Origin: Bacteroidota bacterium | GTDB taxonomy: Bacteria; Bacteroidota; Bacteroidia; Chitinophagales; Chitinophagaceae | Assembly (NCBI GenBank): GCA_029561305.1 | Contig: JAKQJG010000294.1 | Span: forward strand, 1 to 53,207 | Direction of reading: 5' to 3' | DNA: 53,207 bases | In this document: one piece after another, positions 9,392-16,387 of the stretch | How positions within the stretch are numbered: position 1 is the stretch's first letter | Layout: the number at the start of each line of letters is the position of its first letter | Notes under the pieces: generated by a model | Databases searched by the model: none | The model's input: only the letters and a program-made list of their open reading frames with translations | What the model was told of the DNA's origin: nothing | Position numbers and translations under genes: made by a program

Positions 9392-10168
9392 CTATGGTTT
9401 GTCAACGTTTTTAAAAAGGAGCATCTCTCCCACTCTTGCAGATGCGCCGTTATAAAATCCGGTTTCCTTTACATACGATGCCGGATTTTTGAAGGTGCCG
9501 AAAAGAATATCATACAATGGCAGGTCAGAATAATTAAATGCATGGATACCTTTTGCATGGTGCACTGCATGGCTTTCCGGTCTTTGTATAATGTATCCAA
9601 GCCATACCGGCGTTTTAATATTGGCATGCTGAAATATGCTGAGGAAATTGGCCACCAATAAGATGATGGTTACGGATTGTGCAGGTAACCCCAGGATGCA
9701 AGCGAAATAAACCGTACCCAGCAATGTCCAGCCAATCATATCCACCGGGCTAAAATAAAAAGCGCCATATGTATCGAGCCGCTCTGCACTGTGGTGCATC
9801 TGGTGAAATATTTTCCATAGCCTGTCATTGGTGTGCATCGTGCGGTGCCATACGTACATACCAAATTCATACAACAAAAGACCTGCTGCGGCACCTAAAA
9901 AAACATTGGCCCCGGAAAGATCGATCAACTGTACACCAGGCAGCCATTTTGCGTACAGCATGGGCAGGTAAACAGAAATAAAAAAATATACAAAGAAAGA
10001 AAAGATCCCTTTTAAGTGCCAGAAAGGAATGGTGGGTAATTTCCTGGCAGGAAAAAGTGCTTCAAAGATCATTAATGCAAAATAAATTGCAAGGATAGCA
10101 AGTGAAATGGGGTCCATAAGAACCTGAAGTGGAGTTGGCATATACTTTAATTTTAATTGTTTCCACAA
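9392..10168 (-). CDS. Fatty acid hydroxylase superfamily (sterol desaturase-like) membrane protein
   Basis: A 258-residue integral membrane di-iron enzyme. The histidine clusters of the family are visible: WHRTMH (near 107-112), HQMHH (near 122-126), and HAVHH in the C-terminal part, with an FQHAN histidine between. Hydrophobic segments lie near residues 22-40, 52-66, 85-103 and 150-175. The superfamily hydroxylates or desaturates fatty acids, sterols, carotenoids or sphingoid bases using O2. The substrate is not evident here. The first Met is used; Met10 (codon ending at 10141) is an alternative. It sits 48 bp after the Crp/Fnr gene and 31 bp before the YdhR-like gene, so likely one operon. 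Confidence 0.88.
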   Translation of the reverse strand: MWKQLKLKYMPTPLQVLMDPISLAILAIYFALMIFEALFPARKLPTIPFWHLKGIFSFFVYFFISVYLPMLYAKWLPGVQLIDLSGANVFLGAAAGLLLYEFGMYVWHRTMHTNDRLWKIFHQMHHSAERLDTYGAFYFSPVDMIGWTLLGTVYFACILGLPAQSVTIILLVANFLSIFQHANIKTPVWLGYIIQRPESHAVHHAKGIHAFNYSDLPLYDILFGTFKNPASYVKETGFYNGASARVGEMLLFKNVDKP

Positions 10169-10216
10169 AATTACGTTGCTGTATATGCGCTGAAAAATTA
10201 CCGGGCTTGACCTATG

Positions 10217-10789
10217 TTAGGAATTTATTTTCTTCCTTATCCTGCTGAGGCTTTCCGGATGTATACCGAGGTATTTGGCAATTTTATTCACAGGAATTTG
10301 TGAAAGATACTGTGCATGGGTGGTAAACATTGCTGCATATCTTTCTTCGGCAGTCTTTGATAAAAAATCTTTTTCCCTTTGAGCCTTTTTGATATAAGCG
10401 TACTCCGTAAGGATCCTGCCCAATTTATTTGCTTCAGGAGATTTGGCATAAGCTTTATCAAGGTCATGCCTTGTTATCATTTCGGTTTCGCAGCCTGTAA
10501 GTGCTTTTATTTGTACATCAGACGGGCACTGGGTTAAAAAAGAAGTGAGCGAAGTAAACATGTCGCCTGAGAAAAAGAAGTCTATTACTTTTTCTGTCAT
10601 GTAGCTTTTAATCGTCATTTCGAGAATACCACTGTTCAAAAAATAAACTGCTTTTTCTACTTCATCATACCTTGTAATGATATCGCCTTTTGAAAAAGCT
10701 ACCCTGCTTACCGGGTATGGCAACAGTTCATCATCAGCAATAGTGGTATGCAAAACGGCATTATAAAACTCTCTGAATTGCATAATCAT
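10217..10789 (-). CDS. Crp/Fnr family transcriptional regulator
   Basis: About 190 residues with the cyclic-nucleotide-binding-like beta barrel in the N-terminal half (strands around SRVAFSKGDIITRYDEVEKAVYFL, then GDMFTS) and a C-terminal helix-turn-helix (VNKIAKYLGIHPESLSRIRKKI). This is the short Bacteroidota Crp subgroup in which the HTH ends in SRIR. I place the start at Met21 of the longest frame (codon 10787-10789); the frame stays open to an ATG at 10849, but the extra 20 residues do not fit the family. There is no cysteine cluster for an iron-sulfur centre, so oxygen sensing by the Fnr mechanism is not supported. It lies between the cupin and hydroxylase genes and probably regulates this cluster; that is inference. 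Confidence 0.87.
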   Translation of the reverse strand: MIMQFREFYNAVLHTTIADDELLPYPVSRVAFSKGDIITRYDEVEKAVYFLNSGILEMTIKSYMTEKVIDFFFSGDMFTSLTSFLTQCPSDVQIKALTGCETEMITRHDLDKAYAKSPEANKLGRILTEYAYIKKAQREKDFLSKTAEERYAAMFTTHAQYLSQIPVNKIAKYLGIHPESLSRIRKKINS

Positions 10790-10851
10790 TCGTAAAACTG
10801 GTAAAATATAAAGTAAAGAAATTTTATCCTGTTCAACTGAAAACTGCACTA

Positions 10852-11442
10852 TTATCTTTTCACCGGCTCCGGCGCATCTTTAAAATGTTGATACTTGCCC
10901 AGCAGTTTTCCTATAAAATAAGTCACTGGAAAAACAATTTTTCTTACACCCCAGGGAATGTCTGCCATTTCGTACTCCGATCTGTAACGGGTAAGCAAAT
11001 AAGCCGCATCAAAAATTTCAGGTTTTTGAGAGCCGCTTTTATTTTGTGCATTGAAAATACCAGAAATAAAGTATATGAATGTATTGGCAGGCTTCAACCA
11101 GGCATTGCAATGAAGCACCTCTTCTCCTGCATTCCAAAAACGGTGGGGCACACCCCTTTCAAAAACAACCGACTCGCCTTTGGTGGCAAATTGCTCGGGC
11201 CGCCCTGCTATTTGGTAACCGATCTTTCCCTCCAGAACGGTAAAACCTTCATCCTGCAGCCAATGAATGTGCATTGGCGGACCGCTGTTGGGCAGTACGA
11301 AATTTTCGCCCGTTATTTTATCTCCGTCAGCTTCTTTAACAAGCGCTGTAAAAATAAGTGTTTCTCCAGTGCAATTTTTGATCGTGTGGGGCAATTTGTA
11401 CTCCATCGCTTTTTTTGCATCAAAAATAAAATGCTGGTACAT
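10852..11442 (-). CDS. Cupin domain protein
   Basis: A 196-residue protein with one cupin barrel. The conserved pieces are GPPMHIHWLQDEGFTVLEG (cupin motif 1, metal ligands H..H....E) and the later strand GVPHRFWNAGEE (motif 2 histidine). The C-terminal part is longer than a bare cupin and contains a hydrophobic helix (KPANTFIYFISGIF) and a basic tail. Such proteins may be sensors, isomerases or dioxygenases; no function can be assigned. It is the first gene of the four-gene cluster: the Crp/Fnr gene follows, and its longest open frame begins 3 bp after this stop. Met13 (codon ending at 11406) is an alternative start close to the first conserved residues. Confidence 0.82.
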   Translation of the reverse strand: MYQHFIFDAKKAMEYKLPHTIKNCTGETLIFTALVKEADGDKITGENFVLPNSGPPMHIHWLQDEGFTVLEGKIGYQIAGRPEQFATKGESVVFERGVPHRFWNAGEEVLHCNAWLKPANTFIYFISGIFNAQNKSGSQKPEIFDAAYLLTRYRSEYEMADIPWGVRKIVFPVTYFIGKLLGKYQHFKDAPEPVKR

Positions 11443-11634
11443 GCAGGATGCAGCCTAAACGCATCAACTGCAAAAAATGCCTGATGAAATGAAATTGAAA
11501 TTTGTTTTTTTTGTACTGGCGCTTACATGCAATAACAATGTCACTTTATTGGTGGGGTGTTTGAATTGCGAAACGTACTACACGAATTGCACAAACAGTT
11601 GACTGAACTGTTAGCCATTTAGTCCGTTCTGTTA

Positions 11635-11642
11635 TATATTTG
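11635..11642 (+). promoter_or_regulatory. Possible -7 element TATATTTG overlapping the first TTG of the kinase gene
   Basis: The octamer matches the Bacteroidota -7 consensus TAnnTTTG. Its last three bases are the TTG that opens the longest reading frame of the kinase gene. If this is a true -7 element, transcription begins downstream and the first TTG cannot be translated; the next TTG (11664) would then start a good signal peptide. No convincing -33 TTTG lies at the usual distance. Confidence 0.35.
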
Positions 11643-14600
11643 AAATCCATAACTACTGTTCATTTGCTTAAGAATATTTTTCATATTTTTTTTCTCCTGT
11701 TCTGTACAACTGTACAAGCACAGAACAGCAATTACCTGTTTCACCACCTCGGTGTAAAGGATGGTTTAAGCCAGGGTAATGTGAGGAATGTTTGCCAGGA
11801 TGATCGTGGCTTTTTATGGATGCTCTCGGGCAACGTTGTCCAGCGCTATGATGGTTTTCATTTTACCAATTTCTATCCCGGCAGGCACCCGCAGTTTCCG
11901 GCAGGTATCATTAATGGGATAGAACTGGACAAAAAAAACAGGCTTTGGATTTCTACCGGGGCGGATGCACTGGGCTATCTCGACATCAATAAATTTACTT
12001 ATCACCCGGTAAAAGTTATTTTACCAAAAGAGTTTAATACAGGCGGTGCTACAGCCTTACAGGTAAACAATGACGGGCTGGTCAATCTCGTGTATCCCGG
12101 TCGTGGAATGCTTACCTATAACGAAGCAGCTGGTGAGATTGCCGTAAAGTATAATCCATTTATTTATCCTGCGGGATGGGAACCCAGGCATTTATGGCAG
12201 GACGAGGATTTAAACTATTGGTCCACTTCTTCCAGCGGCGTGTTGAAATACAATACAAAAAAAAAGATGCTTTCTTACAGCGGTCACAATACAGAGCTTG
12301 ACCCGGTGATAAAAACCTTTGACACCATAAAGAATGCAACGTTTATTTATAAAGACCTTTCCGGGCGTTTTTGGATAAGCAGCTGGCAACCAGAGCTTCA
12401 AATAAAAAACTATAACCCCGCTACTGGTGAAATAAAATCCTGGGGAAATGTTATTGGCCTTTCATTGCGCCATGTTTATTATGAACTATACGGTATAAGA
12501 CAAATGAAAGATGGCAGTTTATGGGCTAACGGCCCCGGCCTTTTTACAAAACTGGATTATGAAAAAAACACATCCATACCCGTTATACCAAATGCAGCTG
12601 GTGAATATAGCATACGTTATGAACAGGTGAACAATCTTTTTGAAGACAGGGAAAACAGTATTTGGGTTTGTACCAATACGGGCCTCTACAGGTTTAATCC
12701 TTCCGCACATATTTTCCATGCTATAAATAACCGTGTGCCGGGAGATGATAAGATCTACGAAGATGATGTAACCGGTATTTTAGAAACTGCTGAAGGAGAA
12801 CTTCTGGTTAGTACCTGGGGAAGAGGAATTTTTTGTTACGACAGCAGCCTGCATCCTGTTGCATCAAAATATATACAGAGAAGCCTGCCCGGTGAAGGTA
12901 TTGTTTGGTGTATGATACAAACCAGTGAAGGAGATATCTGGCGTGGAGGGCAGGATGGCTTTTTGTATGTTTATAATGCTGTAACAAAAAAACATACCCG
13001 CCTGCAGCCCGGCCCTGTCAATGGCAGAACCATCCGGCAGCTGGCAGCCGATAAAAACGGGAATGTATGGCTGGGCACACAGGGAGGGCGGTTGATCAAG
13101 TGGGATAAGAGCGATAAACAATTCCATCTACAGCAACAATTCAGGCGGTTTATAGCACACCTGTATGTTGACAACAACAATAACCTTTGGGCCTGTACAG
13201 ATAACGATGGCGTGTACACTATAAATACCAGCAATGGAAAAGTACTGGCACATTATACAGCCACAGGTGATGCAGGGAAAAAATTATTGATCAATGGCGC
13301 ATCGGGCGTTTTGCAGTATAACGACAGCACCCTGATAATAGCTGGTAACGGGCTGAATATATTAAATACGAGGACAGGCCTAATGCGGTATTGGGGAGAA
13401 GGAAGGCAGGTATTCAGCATGGTAAAAGACAACAATAACATACTCTGGTTTTCAACTGATGCAGGAATCGCCAGTTTGAACCTGGACAAAAAGCAGATAT
13501 TTTTCAGCTATGATGCAAGGGATGGAATCAACAATTTCGATTTTAGTGTGGCGGCAGGAATTCTGCTCAAAGACGGACGAATTGTTTTTGGCTCCAGCAA
13601 TGACTTTGTAGTTTTTGACCCTGCAAAAGTGCTTAATTTTTCATTTACTGTACCCGAAATCCAGGTGTCGGGCATATCGGTTATGAACAGTTGGCTGCCG
13701 GTTGATTCTGTACTTCAATTACAACAGTTAACAGTAAGTCATGATGAAAATGCTGTTGTAATACGGCTTACCAATAACAACTATCAAAACGTGATTGATC
13801 CATACTATATGCTGGAAGGGGTGGACAGGGACTGGAAACGGGCAGCCGCTAACGGAGAAGTACCGCTTAACTACCTGGCACCAGGCACGTATACATTTAA
13901 AGCCACCAACAAAGACTTTAACAACAGCTTTGGGAAAGTCATCAGTATCAAAATAGTTGTGAAGCCTCCATTTTATAAAACATGGTGGTTCTATAGTTTG
14001 ATGGCACTAATGGTAACAGGATTATTTTTCTGGATAGACCGGGAGCGGCAGCGGCGGCAATCGGCCTTGCAAAAAATGCGGAGCAATATTGCAGGCAACC
14101 TGCACAAAGAAGTAAATAAAGCGCTGAGTAATATTAATGTGCTGAGCGAAATGGCGAAGCTGAAGGCTGATAAGGATATCGTAAAATCAAAAGAGTTTAT
14201 AGAACAGATACATCATAAAAGCCAGCACATGATGATTGCGATGGATGATATGTTGTGGAGCATTGATCCGGTGAATGACAGCATGGAAAAAACAGTGGCC
14301 CGGATGCAGGAATTTATAGCTGCTATCAACAGCCGTCATGGAGTAAATATTGTATTATCAGTTGATGACCAAATTAAAAAACTCAACCTGGATATGGAAC
14401 TGCGGCATGAACTGTTGTTGTTGTTTAAATACTTCAGCAGCAGTATTGCGCAAGCAGAAATAAAAGATTGCATAATACGGATGAGTGCAGCAAAAAACCA
14501 GTTGCTGTTTCACTTTGATTGCAGTGATACTGAATGCCGGCTGCAACTAAATAATTTGATGCAAAGCAGGGAAACCGATGAGCGGCTCAAGATGCTGGAT

Positions 14601-14660
14601 GCGGAATGGAATAGGGAAAGCACGGATAATAATAAAGCACAACTTACCATACGGGTTTAG
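11640..14660 (+). CDS. Reg_prop/Y_Y_Y sensor kinase with degenerate catalytic domain
   Basis: Up to 1006 residues. A signal peptide (LLKNIFHIFFLLFCTTVQAQ) leads into about 700 residues of two-bladed periplasmic propeller with Reg_prop motifs (GLSQGNVRNVCQDDRGFLW, ENSIWVCTNTGLYRF, NGNVWLGTQGG), a Y_Y_Y domain (YMLEGVDRDWKRA... LAPGTYTFKATNKD), one membrane helix (about 777-798), then a dimerization helix with the phosphoacceptor-type His822 in NLHKEVNKALSNI. The following ATP-binding domain lacks the expected boxes: where relatives have E-NN an FSSS appears, no DxGxG can be found, and no GxGLxN. There is no adjacent response regulator. The start is TTG at 11640 or 11664; no ATG is available. 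The kinase is probably unable to bind ATP itself, which is inference from the missing motifs. Confidence 0.85.
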   Translation: MKSITTVHLLKNIFHIFFLLFCTTVQAQNSNYLFHHLGVKDGLSQGNVRNVCQDDRGFLWMLSGNVVQRYDGFHFTNFYPGRHPQFPAGIINGIELDKKNRLWISTGADALGYLDINKFTYHPVKVILPKEFNTGGATALQVNNDGLVNLVYPGRGMLTYNEAAGEIAVKYNPFIYPAGWEPRHLWQDEDLNYWSTSSSGVLKYNTKKKMLSYSGHNTELDPVIKTFDTIKNATFIYKDLSGRFWISSWQPELQIKNYNPATGEIKSWGNVIGLSLRHVYYELYGIRQMKDGSLWANGPGLFTKLDYEKNTSIPVIPNAAGEYSIRYEQVNNLFEDRENSIWVCTNTGLYRFNPSAHIFHAINNRVPGDDKIYEDDVTGILETAEGELLVSTWGRGIFCYDSSLHPVASKYIQRSLPGEGIVWCMIQTSEGDIWRGGQDGFLYVYNAVTKKHTRLQPGPVNGRTIRQLAADKNGNVWLGTQGGRLIKWDKSDKQFHLQQQFRRFIAHLYVDNNNNLWACTDNDGVYTINTSNGKVLAHYTATGDAGKKLLINGASGVLQYNDSTLIIAGNGLNILNTRTGLMRYWGEGRQVFSMVKDNNNILWFSTDAGIASLNLDKKQIFFSYDARDGINNFDFSVAAGILLKDGRIVFGSSNDFVVFDPAKVLNFSFTVPEIQVSGISVMNSWLPVDSVLQLQQLTVSHDENAVVIRLTNNNYQNVIDPYYMLEGVDRDWKRAAANGEVPLNYLAPGTYTFKATNKDFNNSFGKVISIKIVVKPPFYKTWWFYSLMALMVTGLFFWIDRERQRRQSALQKMRSNIAGNLHKEVNKALSNINVLSEMAKLKADKDIVKSKEFIEQIHHKSQHMMIAMDDMLWSIDPVNDSMEKTVARMQEFIAAINSRHGVNIVLSVDDQIKKLNLDMELRHELLLLFKYFSSSIAQAEIKDCIIRMSAAKNQLLFHFDCSDTECRLQLNNLMQSRETDERLKMLDAEWNRESTDNNKAQLTIRV

Positions 14661-14715
14661 CATGGTCTGCTAGCGGCATATATATATTAAAATTTTCACT
14701 AATTACACTACTAAA

Positions 14716-15138
14716 TCAATCATATTTGCTTTTGATTAAGTCTCCTTTATTGAATTGCTGGTAACCAAAGAATATTCCTTTTTTCCAGAAAAAATTGAAA
14801 ACTACAAAATCGCCGAGCAAATTAATATCACTATGCTTATCGTTTATATGAGTCTTTAAAAACTCTGAATTCCCCTCATAACACTGTACTATATAATTAT
14901 CATATTCATAATAATCAGAGTCCAGGCTTTTTAAAACAAAAGCCTTTATGGAGTCAGGCATTATGTTCATGTTATTGTTGAAGTTAGAAATAATAAAATA
15001 TTGAAACTTATTCTTCCCGATTGGTGAACTTTCAACAGAAAAAAAAGGTTTGACCGGTGTGATTGTATATGCCTTGTTTTGACATGACGATAAAAAAGGA
15101 AGCATTAGAATTATTAAAAGAAAATGATAAATTTTCAT
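14716..15138 (-). CDS. Hypothetical lipoprotein
   Basis: A 140-residue protein with a lipoprotein signal (MKIYHFLLIILMLPFLSSCQNK; lipobox LSSC, Cys19), so a membrane-anchored periplasmic or outer-membrane lipoprotein. The mature part is mixed alpha/beta with many aromatic residues (FQYFIISNFNNN, YYEYDNYIVQCYEG, VVFNFFWKKGIFFGYQQF). I do not recognise a family. It lies alone between the plus-strand kinase and fmt; the preceding 105 bp are AT-rich. Base composition appears more AT-rich than its neighbours, which could mean recent acquisition, but I did not compute this. Confidence 0.7.
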   Translation of the reverse strand: MKIYHFLLIILMLPFLSSCQNKAYTITPVKPFFSVESSPIGKNKFQYFIISNFNNNMNIMPDSIKAFVLKSLDSDYYEYDNYIVQCYEGNSEFLKTHINDKHSDINLLGDFVVFNFFWKKGIFFGYQQFNKGDLIKSKYD

Positions 15139-15242
15139 ACATGATGCTTTTAATAACTCGCTTAAATTACCTAAGAATTTTCAAAATTACCGTTTACTTA
15201 AGGTTTACACGTTACTTATGCTCCAGGTTTCCTAAATACATT

Positions 15243-16271
15243 TTATTCAAACCTGTATCCTCTTAAAAAATCCTCCACCATCATCCGCTTCTTTCCTTCC
15301 AGTTGTAATTCTTTCACCAAAATAAAACCATCTGCACAGGCAAATTTTAAAAATGTTTTACCATCGCTGTAAACGGCAGGGGATGTTTGATCTGCCGGGA
15401 TTATTTTGACAGCTGCTTCCTTATGGTCCAGGTCGCTTAAAGCGCCCCGGTCCTGTGGTTCACTTTTATATATCTTCATCATCTTACCCTTCAAAAAAGT
15501 AAACGCACCTGGAAAAGGAGACAGGCCACGAATAAGATTATGTACTTCAGCAACCGTTTTATTACAATCTATTTTACAGGTATCGGTGAAGATTTTAGGA
15601 GCATGTTTGGGTGGTGAAGGGGTATCAGCGGTACCAGGCTCCCCGATTGACCATTGACCATTCAACATTGACGCCTGCGGCCTCTCCACCAGCGAACCAT
15701 CTGCCAAACCTTTCACCGTTTTCACCAACAAGTTTGCGCCAATCTCTTTCATCCTGTCGTGTACTTCACCTGCGGTTTCGTTGTCTCCTATCGCAAAACT
15801 TTCCTGTAATAAAATATCACCGGTATCAATCTCATGTTTCAGTTTGAAGGTGGTAACACCCGTTTCTTTTTCTCCATTGATAACCGCCCAGTTAATAGGG
15901 GCAGCGCCACGATACTGCGGCAACAAACTTCCGTGCACATTGATGGTACCCATGGGCGGCATATTCCAAACCAATTCTGGTAACATGCGAAAGGCTACAA
16001 CAATTTGCATATCGGCATGGAGTGAATGTAATTGTGCAAGAAAGTCAGGGTTCTTTAATTTCTCCGGCTGTAAAACGGGTAAGTTATTTTCAACCGCATA
16101 TTTTTTCACCGCACTCTGCTGCAGTTGCATGCCCCGCCCTGCCAGCTTATCCGGTGCTGTTATTACCGCCACCACCTGGCAGCCGGCTTTTACCAGTGCA
16201 TCCAGTGAGGCAACAGCAAACTCAGGGGTACCCATAAAAACGATCCGTAATTTTGTGAAGTCTTTTATCAT
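15243..16271 (-). CDS. fmt: Methionyl-tRNA formyltransferase
   Basis: Fmt transfers a formyl group from 10-formyl-tetrahydrofolate to initiator Met-tRNA. The 342-residue protein has the N-terminal Rossmann-like domain (IVFMGTPEFAVASLDAL), the catalytic Asn-His pair in TINVHGSLLPQYRGAAPI, the Asp in HEIDTGDIL, and the C-terminal tRNA-binding domain starting at APKIFTDTCKID. It is about 20 residues longer than usual for the family. The extra residues, between VERPQ and KHAPKIF, are partly encoded by four tandem heptamers (15646-15673) and read SMLNGQWSI then a Gly/Pro/Ser-rich linker. The insertion lies in the linker between the two domains, so the enzyme is probably active. The start at 16271 leaves a short extension (MIKDFTKL) before the first strand. 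Confidence 0.95.
   Translation of the reverse strand: MIKDFTKLRIVFMGTPEFAVASLDALVKAGCQVVAVITAPDKLAGRGMQLQQSAVKKYAVENNLPVLQPEKLKNPDFLAQLHSLHADMQIVVAFRMLPELVWNMPPMGTINVHGSLLPQYRGAAPINWAVINGEKETGVTTFKLKHEIDTGDILLQESFAIGDNETAGEVHDRMKEIGANLLVKTVKGLADGSLVERPQASMLNGQWSIGEPGTADTPSPPKHAPKIFTDTCKIDCNKTVAEVHNLIRGLSPFPGAFTFLKGKMMKIYKSEPQDRGALSDLDHKEAAVKIIPADQTSPAVYSDGKTFLKFACADGFILVKELQLEGKKRMMVEDFLRGYRFE
15646..15673. repeat. Four tandem heptamers inside fmt (ATTGACC family)
   Basis: Four head-to-tail 7-mers: ATTGACC, ATTGACC, ATTCAAC, ATTGACG. They lie within the fmt interdomain linker and keep the reading frame. The same 7-base periodicity occurs in intergenic tracts at 23316-23357, 49955-50095 and 50143-50177. 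Confidence 0.8.
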
Positions 16272-16387
16272 CTTGTCAGCTTCAATAAAATAATGCTGCG
16301 AAGGTAAGCTCCTTTGAAAGATGATAAATTATGAAAGGATATAAAAATAAGTAAAAGCATAAGTAGCCGTAACGGTAACCAAATGGC

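Noticed and set aside
16340..16387. Hairpin-like GTAGCCGTAACGGTAAC after the type IX cargo gene
   Set aside because: The pairing is short and imperfect and there is no T-run in the right place.
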